Source: Phytoactinopolyspora alkaliphila
Lineage (GTDB): Bacteria > Actinomycetota > Actinomycetes > Jiangellales > Jiangellaceae
NCBI RefSeq assembly: GCF_010550695.1
Contig: NZ_JAAGOB010000001.1
Location: forward strand, 62,001 to 126,000
Direction of reading: 5' to 3'
DNA length: 64,000 nucleotides
In this document: positions 53,709-63,459 of the stretch, one piece after another
Numbering within the stretch: position 1 is the stretch's first letter
Layout of the letters: every line of letters starts with the position of its first letter
Made by a program: the position numbers and the translations under genes
The notes under the pieces: generated by a model
What the model was told of the DNA's origin: nothing
Database searches by the model: none
What the model saw: the letters and a program-made list of their open reading frames with translations, nothing else

Positions 53709-55415
53709 ATGGCTAGAGAGATCAAGGAAGCCGTCCAAGAATCAACCTCTGTGAACGGGGATCCGGAGTCATCTGAAGACTTCGACGTTCACCAGGATTT
53801 CGGTGAGAACCCCCTGGAAGTGCGTACCACGGATCACTACACCGAAGAGTACGTCACCGGGTTCGTCGACAAGTGGGATGAGCTCATCGACTGGAAGCGG
53901 CGTGCCGAGAGCGAGGGCACGTTCTTCGTCGAGCAGCTGAAGAAGCGAGGGGTCCGCAAAGTCCTCGACGTCGCCACCGGCACCGGATTCCACTCCGTCC
54001 GGTTGATCGAAGAAGGCTTCGAGACGGTGAGCGCCGACGGCAGCGCCGAGATGCTGGCGAAGGCATTCGAGAACGGAATCAAGAGCGGCGGGCACATCCT
54101 GCGAGTGGTCAACGCCGACTGGCGTTGGCTGAACCGGGACGTTCACGGGGAGTACGACGCGATCGTCTGTCTGGGCAACTCATTCACCCACCTGTTCTCC
54201 GAGAGAGACCGCCGAAAAGCGCTTGCTGAGTTCTATGCCATGCTCAAGCACGACGGCGTGCTGATTCTCGATCAACGCAATTACGATTCTATTCTGGACG
54301 AGGGATTCTCCAGTAAGCACACGTATTACTATTGCGGAGAAGAAGTCTCGGCGGTTCCGGAACATGTCGACGACGGTTTGGCGCGTTTTCGGTACACTTT
54401 CCCGGACGGTTCGCAGTATCACCTGAACATGTATCCGCTCCGCAAGAATTACATGCGGCGGCTGATGCGCGAGGTCGGATTCCAGCACGTGGAGACCTTC
54501 GGCGACTTCCAGGAGACCTACCGGGAAGCCGAGCCGGACTTCTTCATTCACGTGGCTGAGAAGCGCTATCGCGCCGACGAGGAGTTGACCGACGTCTACT
54601 CCAGCACTGTGAACGTCGCTCGTGACTATTACAACTCCGAGGACGCGGACAACTTTTACGCCCATGTCTGGGGCGGCGAAGACATCCACGTGGGCCTCTA
54701 CGCGACTCCGGACGAAGAGATCGCGACCGCCAGCCGTCGCACCGTCGAAGAGATGGCCGCGGAACTCACACTCGACGCTGGGGCGAAAGTCCTCGACCTC
54801 GGTGCCGGCTATGGCGGATCCGCGCGCTATCTGGCCGCCACGTTCGGATGCAAGGTCACATGTCTCAACCTCAGCGAGGTGGAGAACGAGCGCAACCGGA
54901 AGATGAACAGCGAGCAGGGTCTCGACCACCTGATCGACGTGATCGACGGCTCGTTCGAGGATCTCCCGTTCGAGGACAACTCCTACGACGTGGTCTGGTC
55001 GCAGGATGCGTTCCTGCACAGCGGTGATCGCGGCCGGGTGCTGGAAGAAGCCTCCCGAGTGCTGAAATCGACCGGCACGCTGATCTTCACCGACCCGATG
55101 GCCGCCGATGGCTGTCCCCGGGGAGCTCTGGAGCCCATCCTGGCCCGTTTGCAGCTCGAAACCATGGCGTCGCCAGGCTTCTACCGCCGTGAGCTGTACC
55201 GCCTGGGATTCGGATCGGTCGATTTCCGTGACGAGAGCGCACAATTGGCTCAGCACTACGGACGTGTCCTCGGCGAGCTTGATCGCCGGGCGGGTGAATT
55301 GGACGGGCGCGTGAGTGCTGAGTACCAAGAACGAATGAAGGCAGGCTTGAAGAACTGGGTGAACGGTGGCAACGCCGGAAACCTCGCGTGGGGAATCTTC
55401 CGCGCGAAGCAGTGA
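53709..55415 (+). CDS. fused glycine/sarcosine and sarcosine/dimethylglycine N-methyltransferase (betaine synthase)
   Basis: 568 residues. Two SAM-dependent methyltransferases in one chain. The N-terminal half (about 40-285; KVLDVATGTGFHSVRLIEEG, VCLGNSFTHLFS) is GSMT-like, methylating glycine to sarcosine and dimethylglycine. The C-terminal half (about 295-568; KVLDLGAGYGGSARYLA, DVVWSQDAFLHS) is SDMT-like, methylating on to glycine betaine. This three-step pathway to an osmolyte is known in halophiles such as Ectothiorhodospira and, fused, in Actinopolyspora halophila. The ATG has GGGAG upstream; an upstream GTG (53670) adds 13 unlikely residues. Each betaine consumes three SAM and yields three SAH, which explains the SAM-cycle genes behind it. 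Confidence 0.92.
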   Translation: MAREIKEAVQESTSVNGDPESSEDFDVHQDFGENPLEVRTTDHYTEEYVTGFVDKWDELIDWKRRAESEGTFFVEQLKKRGVRKVLDVATGTGFHSVRLIEEGFETVSADGSAEMLAKAFENGIKSGGHILRVVNADWRWLNRDVHGEYDAIVCLGNSFTHLFSERDRRKALAEFYAMLKHDGVLILDQRNYDSILDEGFSSKHTYYYCGEEVSAVPEHVDDGLARFRYTFPDGSQYHLNMYPLRKNYMRRLMREVGFQHVETFGDFQETYREAEPDFFIHVAEKRYRADEELTDVYSSTVNVARDYYNSEDADNFYAHVWGGEDIHVGLYATPDEEIATASRRTVEEMAAELTLDAGAKVLDLGAGYGGSARYLAATFGCKVTCLNLSEVENERNRKMNSEQGLDHLIDVIDGSFEDLPFEDNSYDVVWSQDAFLHSGDRGRVLEEASRVLKSTGTLIFTDPMAADGCPRGALEPILARLQLETMASPGFYRRELYRLGFGSVDFRDESAQLAQHYGRVLGELDRRAGELDGRVSAEYQERMKAGLKNWVNGGNAGNLAWGIFRAKQ

Positions 55416-55518
55416 AGCACGCATCATACTAACTACGTGAATTGTGGAAGCTGGGTAGCGCGGGTCAACCACGGATCACGCACCGCGGCGGCTTTGACGA
55501 GAGAAGAGAGTTGAGACC

Positions 55519-56715
55519 ATGGCATATCGGCGTTTGTTCACCAGCGAGTCGGTGACAGAAGGCCATCCGGACAAGATGGCGGACGCGATCAGCGACTCCA
55601 TCCTGGATGCGCTGCTGTCCGAGGACCCGAAGTCCCGGGTCGCCTGCGAGACCTTGATCACCACCGGGCAGGTCCACGTCGCCGGGGAGGTGACCACGGA
55701 GGCATACGCCGACATCCCGGCGATCGTCCGCGAGCGCATCCTCGAGATCGGATACGACTCGTCGGTGAAGGGCTTCGACGGTGCTTCCTGCGGCGTGAAC
55801 GTCGCGATCGACGCGCAGTCGCCGGACATCGCCCAAGGTGTGGACAAGGCCTTCGAGGCACGGGTCGAAGGCAGCGAAGACGCCATCGCCGCTCAGGGCG
55901 CCGGTGACCAGGGTCTGATGTTCGGTTACGCCTGCACCGAGACGCCCGAGCTCATGCCGTTGCCCATCGCGCTGGCACACCGGTTGTCGCGCCGCCTGAC
56001 ACAGGTCCGCAAGGAGGGAGCGCTGCCGTATCTCCGCCCGGACGGCAAGACGCAGGTGACCGTCGAGTACGAGAACGGCAAGCCGGTCGGCCTGGACACC
56101 GTGGTCGTGTCGTCGCAGCACGCGGAGAACATTGACCTCGAGGAGATGCTCTCGGTCGATATCCGCGAGCAGGTGATGAAGCCGGAGATCGAGGCGCTCG
56201 ACTTCGATGTGTCCGAGCCACGGCTGCTGGTCAACCCGACAGGTCGGTTCGTCATCGGCGGCCCCGTGGGCGACGCGGGCCTCACCGGCCGGAAGATCAT
56301 CGTCGACACCTACGGCGGCTACGCCCGGCACGGTGGCGGTGCCTTCTCCGGCAAAGACCCGTCCAAGGTGGACCGGTCGGCCGCATACGCGCTGCGCTGG
56401 GTCGCGAAGAACGCGATCGCCGCGGGGCTCGCCGAACAGATCGAGGTGCAGGTCGCCTACGCGATCGGCAAGGCGGCTCCCGTCGGACTGTTCATCGAGA
56501 CGTTCGGCACCGAGAACGTTGACCCCACGAAGATCCAGCTCGCGATCGAAGAGGTCTTCGACCTCCGGCCGGCGGCTATCGTCCGCGACCTGGACCTTCT
56601 CCGGCCGATCTACGCGCAGACCGCGGCGTACGGCCACTTCGGACGCACAGACGTCGACCTGCCGTGGGAGCGCACCGACCGGGTCGAGCAGTTGAAGGCG
56701 GCGGCGCGGGTTTGA
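55519..56715 (+). CDS. metK: S-adenosylmethionine synthetase
   Basis: 398 residues. Makes SAM from methionine and ATP. Signature motifs: [32 protein letters not shown] and [22 protein letters not shown] after AGAAGAGAG. Second gene of the betaine/SAM-cycle set, 104 bases after the methyltransferase. Normally a single housekeeping gene; whether another copy exists elsewhere is not visible. Confidence 0.96.
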   Translation: MAYRRLFTSESVTEGHPDKMADAISDSILDALLSEDPKSRVACETLITTGQVHVAGEVTTEAYADIPAIVRERILEIGYDSSVKGFDGASCGVNVAIDAQSPDIAQGVDKAFEARVEGSEDAIAAQGAGDQGLMFGYACTETPELMPLPIALAHRLSRRLTQVRKEGALPYLRPDGKTQVTVEYENGKPVGLDTVVVSSQHAENIDLEEMLSVDIREQVMKPEIEALDFDVSEPRLLVNPTGRFVIGGPVGDAGLTGRKIIVDTYGGYARHGGGAFSGKDPSKVDRSAAYALRWVAKNAIAAGLAEQIEVQVAYAIGKAAPVGLFIETFGTENVDPTKIQLAIEEVFDLRPAAIVRDLDLLRPIYAQTAAYGHFGRTDVDLPWERTDRVEQLKAAARV

Positions 56716-56727
56716 TCTTTCAGGTTG

Positions 56728-56819
56728 AGTCCGGAATGTGCTCTGCGCGCGTCGCGCTGCGTGGCGGTGAAGCATGCCACGCAGGGCTCTTAGAGTGCGC
56801 GCAGAACGCATCCCGGACT
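56728..56819 (+). ncRNA. candidate structured cis-regulatory RNA between metK and adoK
   Basis: Three nested helices: AGTCCGGAATG (56728-56738) with CATCCCGGACT (56809-56819), one mismatch; TCTGCGCGC (56742-56750) with GCGCGCAGA (56797-56805); and a 9-bp hairpin CTGCGTGGC / GCCACGCAG (56757-56765, 56776-56784). It occupies most of the gap between the two genes and does not resemble a simple terminator or any SAM/SAH riboswitch I know. Confidence 0.55.
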
Positions 56820-56872
56820 GCCTGCCGTCAGTCCCGCTTGCTTGACCATGCTCCGACCACAAGGAGAAAACT

Positions 56873-57853
56873 GTGCGTATCGCTGTGACCGGGTCGATCG
56901 CCACGGACCATCTGATGGTGTTCCCTGGGCGTTTCGCCGACCAGTTCGTCACCGGCCAACTCGACCAGGTCTCGCTGTCCTTCCTGATCGATCGACTTGA
57001 CATCCGCCGCGGCGGCACGGCCGGCAACATCGCTCTCGGATTCGCCCGGATGGGCCTGACCCCGATCCTTGTGGGTGCGGTGGGCGAGGACTTCGGCGAG
57101 TACCGCGCATACCTGGACGGGCACGGCGTGGACACGGAGTCGGTGTACGTCTCCGACGACAAGCACACCGCGCGGTTCGTGTGCACCACCGACGAGACCC
57201 AGAGCCAGATCGCATCGTTCTACACCGGTGCCATGGCTGATGCGAGAAAGATCGAACTGGCGCCCATCGCAGACCGGGTCGACGGCCTCGATCTGGTGCT
57301 CATCAGCCCCAACGACCCGATGGCGATGCTCCGGCACACGCAGGAATGCCGCGAGCGGGGCTTCCGTTTCGTTGCCGACATCGGCCAGCAGGTCGCTCGC
57401 ATGACCGGCGACGAGCTGCGCCAGCTGGTGGACGGTGCGGCGTACCTGTTCACGAACGAATACGAGCACAGCCTGCTCCTGGAGAAGACCGGCTGGACCA
57501 GGTCGGACGTGCTAGGCCGGGTGGACGCCTGGATGACCACGCTGGGAGCGGCCGGAGCACGGCTCGAGACCGGCGCGGGTGACGTGATCACCGTTCCCAG
57601 CGTCCCGGCCAAACAGGAGGTCGACCCCACAGGCATCGGCGACGCATTCCGCGTCGGCTTCTTCTCAGGAGTAAGCTGGCAACTCTCGGCGGAGCGGGCC
57701 ATGCAACTGGGCGGCGTTCTCGCCACCACCGTTCTGGAGACGCTCGGGGGGCAGGACTATGAGATCCACCCGCAGTCCTTGCTTCGCCGGATGGCCGACG
57801 CTTTCGGCGAAGAGGCGTCCGAAGACGTCAAGCCGTTCATTCAGGCCCCGTGA
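56873..57853 (+). CDS. adoK: adenosine kinase, PfkB family
   Basis: 326 residues. Phosphorylates adenosine to AMP, here removing the adenosine released from SAH and pulling that reaction forward. Strongly similar to the mycobacterial-type adenosine kinase: IAVTGSIATDHLMVFPGRFA, RRGGTAGNIALGFARMG, and the PfkB motif DPTGIGDAFRVGF with catalytic Asp. GTG start with AAGGAG eight bases upstream. Fourth reaction of the set. Confidence 0.9.
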   Translation: MRIAVTGSIATDHLMVFPGRFADQFVTGQLDQVSLSFLIDRLDIRRGGTAGNIALGFARMGLTPILVGAVGEDFGEYRAYLDGHGVDTESVYVSDDKHTARFVCTTDETQSQIASFYTGAMADARKIELAPIADRVDGLDLVLISPNDPMAMLRHTQECRERGFRFVADIGQQVARMTGDELRQLVDGAAYLFTNEYEHSLLLEKTGWTRSDVLGRVDAWMTTLGAAGARLETGAGDVITVPSVPAKQEVDPTGIGDAFRVGFFSGVSWQLSAERAMQLGGVLATTVLETLGGQDYEIHPQSLLRRMADAFGEEASEDVKPFIQAP

Positions 57854-57885
57854 AAAGCCACTAGTCGAATCCGGCAGTAGGACGG

Positions 57886-57911
57886 CCGGGCCAGGATCGC
57901 GAATGGCCCGG
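57886..57911 (+). repeat. 8-bp hairpin in the metH leader
   Basis: CCGGGCCA and TGGCCCGG with a 10-base loop, shortly before the metH ribosome-binding site. May be a local terminator or translational element. Confidence 0.5.
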
Positions 57912-57946
57912 TGACGCCCAGCGGAAGGCAAAGGAGGTGAATGGGG

Positions 57947-60900
57947 ATGGATGGGAACGCCTTTCTGTCGGCGCTGAACGGCCGGGTGCTGGTGGCCGAC
58001 GGAGCCATGGGTACTCAGCTGCAGGCGCACGAGCTGACCATGGACGACTTTGGTGGCCTTGAGGGCTGCAACGAGATACTCAATGTGACCCGGCCGGACG
58101 TTGTGCGGTCCGTGCACCGTGGGTTCCTCGAAGTTGGATCCGACCTGATCGAGACCAACACGTTCGGCGCCAATTGGGCGAACCTCGCCGAGTACGACAT
58201 CCCCGAACGCATCTACGAGCTCTCCGAGGCCGGCGCGCGGCTGGCGCGGGAGACAGCAGACGAGTATGCGACCCCGGACAAGCCGCGATTCGTGCTGGGA
58301 TCGGTCGGGCCGGGCACCAAGCTGCCCACGCTCGGGCACGTCACATTCGCACGCATCCGGGACGCTTACATCGAGCAGGTCCGCGGCATGCTTGCCGGCG
58401 GGATCGATGTCGTGCTCGTCGAGACCAGTCAGGACCTGCTTCAGACCAAGGCCGCGATCCTTGCCGCCAAGCGGGCCATGCAGGCCGAAGGCCAGCACGT
58501 GCCGATCGTCGCCCAGGTGACCGTCGAGATGACGGGCACGATGCTGGTCGGCAGCGAGATCGGGGCGGCCGTCACCGCCCTTGAGCCCCTCGGTATCGAC
58601 CTGATCGGCATGAACTGTGCCACCGGTCCGGCCGAGATGGGTGAGCATCTGCGCTACCTCTCGCAGCACGCCCGGATCCCGCTGTCCGTCATGCCGAACG
58701 CCGGACTTCCGCAGATCGGGCCGAACGGCGCGGTCTACCCGCTGGGGCCCGACGAGCTGGCCGAGGCGCTGGCGGGGTTCGTCACCGATTTCGGCACCCG
58801 GATGGTCGGCGGATGCTGCGGCACCACACCTGAGCATCTGGCGAAAGTCGTGGAGGCCGTGGCGGATGTGACGCCCGCCGCTCGCGCGCCACGGCACGAG
58901 CCCGCGGTGGCGTCGGTCTATCAGACGGTGCCGTTCCGGCAGGACGCCAGCGTGCTCATGATCGGCGAGCGCACCAACGCCAACGGGTCCAAGGCGTTCC
59001 GCGAGGCGATGGCGGAGGAGCGCTGGGACGACTGCGTCGAGATCGCCCGCGCGCAGACTCGTGAGGGCGCCCATCTCATCGACCTCTGCGTGGACTACGT
59101 GGGCCGCGATGGCGTCACGGACATGGATGTGCTGGCCAGCCGGCTAGCTACCGCGTCGACGTTACCGATCATGCTGGATTCCACCGAGCCGGAGGTCATC
59201 CGCGCCGGGCTGGAGCGCGTCGGGGGCCGGTGCGTGATCAACTCGGTCAACTACGAGGACGGCGACGGTCCGGACTCGCGTTTCCAGCGGGCGATGACTG
59301 TGGCCTCGGAGCATGGAGCGGCCGTCGTCGCGCTGTGCATCGACGAGGAAGGCCAAGCCCGCACCGCCGAATGGAAGATGCGCGTCGCCCGCCGGCTGAT
59401 CGAGGACCTGACCACCAACTGGGGCATGGACCTCGAAGACATCATCGTCGACACCTTGACGTTCCCGATCTCCACGGGGCAGGAAGAAGTCCGCCGGGAC
59501 GCCATCGAGACCATCGAGGCTATCCGGCAGCTCACCGCCGAGTTTCCCGGCGTGCAGACGACGCTCGGCATCTCCAACGTGTCGTTCGGCTTGAATGCCG
59601 CGGCCCGGCAGGTGCTGAACTCGGTGTTCCTTCACGAGTGCGTCGAGGCCGGTCTCTCCACGGCGATCGTGCATGCGTCGAAGATCCTGCCGATGGCGCG
59701 CATTCCCGACGAGCAGCGCGAGGTCGCGCTGGATCTGGTCTACGATCGCCGCCGCGAAGGCTACGACCCCCTGCAGAAGTTCATGGAGCTGTTCGAAGGG
59801 GCCACGGCCGCGTCGAACCGGCAGAGCAGGGCGGAAGAGCTCGCGGGGCTTCCGCTGGGGGAGCGCTTGGAACGGCGAATCGTCGACGGTGAGCGCAACG
59901 GGCTGGAAGCGGACCTCGACGACGCGATGAAAGACCGCAAGCCACTGGAGATCATCAACGATACGTTGCTGGCCGGCATGAAAACGGTAGGCGAGCTGTT
60001 CGGCTCCGGGCAGATGCAATTGCCGTTCGTGTTGCAGTCGGCTGAGGTGATGAAGGCGGCCGTGGCGTACCTCGAGCCGCACATGGATAAGGACGACTCC
60101 GGCGGCAAGGGCCGGATCGTGCTGGCCACCGTGAAGGGTGACGTCCACGACATCGGCAAGAACCTGGTCGACATCATCCTGACCAACAACGGCTACGAGG
60201 TGGTGAACATCGGCATCAAACAGCCGATCAACACCATCCTCGATGCGGCGAACGAGCATTCCGCCGACGCCATCGGAATGTCCGGCCTCCTCGTCAAATC
60301 GACGGTGATCATGAAGGAGAACCTCGAGGAGATGAACTCCCGGGGTGTCGCCCAGAATTGGCCGGTGCTCCTCGGCGGTGCGGCACTGAACCGCTCCTAC
60401 GTCGAGGACGACCTCGCCGACGTGTTCGAAGGCCATGTCTCGTATGCGCGGGACGCGTTCGAGGGCCTGCGGCTGATGGACACGCTCATGGCGCGCAAGA
60501 AGGGCGTCATGACCGAGGTCGACGAGGAGGCGGAGAAGAAGCGAGCCGAGCGCAGAGCGCGGCGCGAGCGGTCGAAGAAGATCATTGCCGCGCGCGAGGC
60601 AGCCGGGAGCGGAGAAGTCGACGACGAGCTGCCGGCCCGCTCCGACGTCGCCACGGACGTGCCTGTTCCCACCCCGCCGTTCTGGGGTAGCCGTGTCGTG
60701 AGGGGCGTGGCGCTGGCCGACTACTCGGCGCTTCTCGACGAACGCGCCACGTTCCTCGGCCAGTGGGGCCTTCGCGGTGTCAAAGGTGGCGAGGGACCGT
60801 CGTACGAGGAACTCGTCGAGACGGAAGGCCGTCCGCGGCTTCGATACTGGCTGGACCGGCTGACCACCGAGAACGTGCTGGCGCACGCGGCGGTCGTCTA

Positions 60901-61498
60901 CGGGTACTACCCGTGTGTGTCCGACGGCGACGACGTCGTGATCCTCGACGAGCCGTCCCCGGACGCCGCCGAGAGGTTCCGGTTCACCTTCCCGCGGCAG
61001 CGCCGTGACCGGCGGCTCTGCCTCGCGGACTTCTTCAAGTCGCGCGGGCTCGCGACCGAGCAGGGTCAGGTCGACGTGCTGCCGTTGCAGCTGGTGACCA
61101 TGGGCCAGCCGATCGCGGACTTCGCCAACGAGTTGTTCGCCGGCAACGCCTACCGGGACTACCTGGAGGTGCACGGCCTCGGCGTGCAGCTGACCGAGGC
61201 GCTAGCCGAGTACTGGCACTGCCGGGTCCGGCAGGAGTTGCTCTTCTCCGACGGACGGCCGGTCGCCGAGGAGGACGCCGACGACGTCACGGAGTTCTTC
61301 CGGCTCGGCTACCGGGGTGCTCGGTTCTCGCTCGGCTACGGGGCCTGCCCCGACCTGGAGGACCGGGTCAAGATCGTCGAACTGCTCGAGCCGGACCGCA
61401 TCGGCGTCAAGCTGTCCGACGAGCATCAGCTGCATCCGGAGCAGTCCACCGACGCGTTTGTGGTCCACCATCCGCAAGCCAAGTACTTCAACACGTAA
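57947..61498 (+). CDS. metH: cobalamin-dependent methionine synthase
   Basis: 1,183 residues, full length. Remethylates homocysteine using 5-methyltetrahydrofolate and B12. Homocysteine/zinc domain (Cys224 in MNCATGP; Cys290-Cys291 in GGCCGTTPEH), folate domain (SVLMIGERTNANGSKAFREA), B12 domain with the lower ligand His734 in GDVHDIGKNLV, and reactivation domain (about 895 to the end; VTMGQPIADFANELF, YRGARFSLGYGACPDLEDR). AGGAGG is nine bases before the ATG at 57947; the ATG at 57941 is too close to it. Regenerates methionine for metK. Confidence 0.95.
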   Translation: MDGNAFLSALNGRVLVADGAMGTQLQAHELTMDDFGGLEGCNEILNVTRPDVVRSVHRGFLEVGSDLIETNTFGANWANLAEYDIPERIYELSEAGARLARETADEYATPDKPRFVLGSVGPGTKLPTLGHVTFARIRDAYIEQVRGMLAGGIDVVLVETSQDLLQTKAAILAAKRAMQAEGQHVPIVAQVTVEMTGTMLVGSEIGAAVTALEPLGIDLIGMNCATGPAEMGEHLRYLSQHARIPLSVMPNAGLPQIGPNGAVYPLGPDELAEALAGFVTDFGTRMVGGCCGTTPEHLAKVVEAVADVTPAARAPRHEPAVASVYQTVPFRQDASVLMIGERTNANGSKAFREAMAEERWDDCVEIARAQTREGAHLIDLCVDYVGRDGVTDMDVLASRLATASTLPIMLDSTEPEVIRAGLERVGGRCVINSVNYEDGDGPDSRFQRAMTVASEHGAAVVALCIDEEGQARTAEWKMRVARRLIEDLTTNWGMDLEDIIVDTLTFPISTGQEEVRRDAIETIEAIRQLTAEFPGVQTTLGISNVSFGLNAAARQVLNSVFLHECVEAGLSTAIVHASKILPMARIPDEQREVALDLVYDRRREGYDPLQKFMELFEGATAASNRQSRAEELAGLPLGERLERRIVDGERNGLEADLDDAMKDRKPLEIINDTLLAGMKTVGELFGSGQMQLPFVLQSAEVMKAAVAYLEPHMDKDDSGGKGRIVLATVKGDVHDIGKNLVDIILTNNGYEVVNIGIKQPINTILDAANEHSADAIGMSGLLVKSTVIMKENLEEMNSRGVAQNWPVLLGGAALNRSYVEDDLADVFEGHVSYARDAFEGLRLMDTLMARKKGVMTEVDEEAEKKRAERRARRERSKKIIAAREAAGSGEVDDELPARSDVATDVPVPTPPFWGSRVVRGVALADYSALLDERATFLGQWGLRGVKGGEGPSYEELVETEGRPRLRYWLDRLTTENVLAHAAVVYGYYPCVSDGDDVVILDEPSPDAAERFRFTFPRQRRDRRLCLADFFKSRGLATEQGQVDVLPLQLVTMGQPIADFANELFAGNAYRDYLEVHGLGVQLTEALAEYWHCRVRQELLFSDGRPVAEEDADDVTEFFRLGYRGARFSLGYGACPDLEDRVKIVELLEPDRIGVKLSDEHQLHPEQSTDAFVVHHPQAKYFNT

Positions 61499-61537
61499 TC
61501 TCGTACCATCCACCGCAACAAAAGGAGTAACCCCGAT

Positions 61538-63022
61538 ATGACAGCGACAGCATTCAGTCCGTCGGTGCCCAAGCAGACGATCAACGGCGTCGACTTCGCC
61601 GTCGCCGACCTCGGCCTCGCCGAGTACGGGCGCAACGAGATCCGCCTGGCCGAGCATGAGATGCCGGGCCTGATGGCGCTGCGTCGCGAGTACGGCGCGT
61701 CCAAGCCGCTGTCCGGTGCCCGGGTCTCGGGTTCGCTGCACATGACCATTCAGACCGCGGTGCTGATCGAGACACTCGTGGCACTCGGTGCCGAGGTGCG
61801 CTGGGCCAGCTGCAACATCTTCTCCACCCAGGACCACGCTGCTGCGGCCGTCGCCGTAGGCCCGACGGGCAGCGTCGACGCTCCGGCCGGCACGCCCGTG
61901 TACGCCTGGAAGGGCGAGTCGCTCGAAGAGTACTGGTGGTGCACCGAGCAGATGCTGACCTGGCCCGACGGCCAGGGCCCCAACATGATTCTCGACGACG
62001 GCGGCGACGCGACACTGCTGGTCCACAAGGGCGTCGAGTTCGAGAAGGCCGGCGCCGTCCCGTCGGCCAGTGACAACGACCCGGACGAGTGGAAGGTCTT
62101 CCTGGAGCTTCTGCGGGCTTCGCTCGCGTCGGACTCCTCGAAGTGGACCACCATCGCCGGTGGCATCAAGGGCGTCACCGAGGAGACCACCACCGGTGTG
62201 CATCGGCTCTACCAGCTGGCCGAGGCCGGCGAGCTGTTGTTCCCGGCGATCAACGTCAACGACGCGGTCACCAAGTCCAAGTTCGACAACAAGTACGGCT
62301 GCCGTCACTCCCTGGTAGACGGGATCAACCGTGCCACGGACGTGCTCATCGGCGGCAAGACTGCGGTGATCTGCGGTTACGGTGACGTCGGCAAGGGCAG
62401 CGCGGAATCGTTGCGGGGCCAGGGCGCGAGGGTGATCGTCACCGAGATCGACCCGATCTGTGCGTTGCAGGCGGCGATGGACGGCTATCAGGTGGCCGTG
62501 CTCGACGACGTCCTCGACCAGGCCGACATCATCATCACCACCACAGGCAACAAGGACGTCATCACCATCGACCACATGGTGAAGATGAAGCATCAGGCCA
62601 TCGTGGGCAACATCGGTCACTTCGACAACGAGATCCAGATCGCCGAGCTCGAGCGTTACCCCGGCGTGAAGCGGGTCACCATCAAGCCGCAGGTGGACGA
62701 GTGGACGTTCCCGGACGGGCACTCCATCATCGTGTTGTCCGAAGGCCGCCTGCTGAACCTGGGCAACGCGACCGGACACCCGTCGTTCGTCATGTCCAAC
62801 TCGTTCTCCGACCAGACGATCGCCCAGATCGAGCTGTTCACCAAGCAGGGCGAGTACGGCACCGACCAGGTCTACGTCCTGCCGAAGCACCTGGACGAGA
62901 AGGTCGCGCGGATCCACCTGGAAGCGCTCGGTGGCAAGCTCACCAAGCTCAGCAAGGATCAGGCCGAGTACCTGGACGTCGATGTCGAAGGCCCCTACAA
63001 GCCGGATCACTACCGTTACTGA
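61538..63022 (+). CDS. ahcY: S-adenosylhomocysteine hydrolase
   Basis: 494 residues. Splits SAH, the inhibitory by-product of methylation, to homocysteine and adenosine using tightly bound NAD. Motifs: [35 protein letters not shown], the NAD site [20 protein letters not shown] and the C-terminal KPDHYRY. AAAGGAG precedes the ATG. Last gene of the set, followed by a terminator; it feeds homocysteine to metH and adenosine to adoK. Confidence 0.96.
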   Translation: MTATAFSPSVPKQTINGVDFAVADLGLAEYGRNEIRLAEHEMPGLMALRREYGASKPLSGARVSGSLHMTIQTAVLIETLVALGAEVRWASCNIFSTQDHAAAAVAVGPTGSVDAPAGTPVYAWKGESLEEYWWCTEQMLTWPDGQGPNMILDDGGDATLLVHKGVEFEKAGAVPSASDNDPDEWKVFLELLRASLASDSSKWTTIAGGIKGVTEETTTGVHRLYQLAEAGELLFPAINVNDAVTKSKFDNKYGCRHSLVDGINRATDVLIGGKTAVICGYGDVGKGSAESLRGQGARVIVTEIDPICALQAAMDGYQVAVLDDVLDQADIIITTTGNKDVITIDHMVKMKHQAIVGNIGHFDNEIQIAELERYPGVKRVTIKPQVDEWTFPDGHSIIVLSEGRLLNLGNATGHPSFVMSNSFSDQTIAQIELFTKQGEYGTDQVYVLPKHLDEKVARIHLEALGGKLTKLSKDQAEYLDVDVEGPYKPDHYRY

Positions 63023-63048
63023 TCCGCGTCATGATCGCTTCGTGAGCA

Positions 63049-63087
63049 TGCGACCGCCCGCCGGCATCGTGCCGGCGGGCGGTCGCA
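63049..63087. terminator. 17-bp perfect stem-loop downstream of ahcY
   Basis: Arms 63049-63065 and 63071-63087 are exact reverse complements with a 5-base loop (ATCGT). Closes the betaine/SAM-cycle transcript and faces the convergent antitoxin-like gene. Confidence 0.9.
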
Positions 63088-63109
63088 CGTTCATGTTCGG
63101 GGCGGGCGG

Positions 63110-63328
63110 CTAGCGCTGCTCGCCCTTGTTCTGCTTGTCGTCGTTCTGCTTGTCGAGATGCCCCCTGGCTTGATCGGCCGCTGAGTCGATCTTGTCGGTG
63201 TGCTTTCCACCGGTCTTGTCGTCTGCGAAGTCCGCTGCCTTGTCGATGCCGTCGCCGGCCTTGTCGGAGTTCTTCGACAGTGCGTCGCTGAACTTGTCCT
63301 TCATCTTGCCGATGTCCACTGTGCTCAC
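63110..63328 (-). CDS. small acidic/basic protein, Rv0909-like antitoxin family (PF14013 type)
   Basis: 72 residues, hydrophilic throughout: [20 protein letters not shown] and [20 protein letters not shown] repeat a D-K-x2-D-x-A pattern shared with MT0933-like putative antitoxins and stress-linked CsbD-like proteins. No toxin partner gene is adjacent. Start is unsure: GTG at 63328 abuts the ribosome-binding site AAGAGG; a GTG three codons later is better spaced. Confidence 0.65.
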   Translation of the reverse strand: MSTVDIGKMKDKFSDALSKNSDKAGDGIDKAADFADDKTGGKHTDKIDSAADQARGHLDKQNDDKQNKGEQR

Positions 63329-63459
63329 CTCTTAGCGGTCGGTCCGAAGGCCCCTTGACACGTTCATACCCCTCGTGCTGCGCATCCACAACCGGAATGC
63401 GGGAAGCCGCAGGAGAGTGGATGATGCAGCGGCTAGGCCGTCGTGTGAGACTTGGCGGG

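Noticed and set aside
54180-55472. 430-codon open frame opposite the betaine methyltransferase
   Set aside because: Both methyltransferase domains on the plus strand are clear; the antisense reading has no family features.
59162-61202. 670-codon open frame opposite metH
   Set aside because: Mirror frame of a clearly identified enzyme.
61202-63010. 602-codon open frame opposite ahcY
   Set aside because: Mirror frame of a clearly identified enzyme, with no recognisable domain.
63110-63328. Toxin-antitoxin pair
   Set aside because: Only the antitoxin-like protein is present; neighbours are ahcY and miaA, with no toxin gene.
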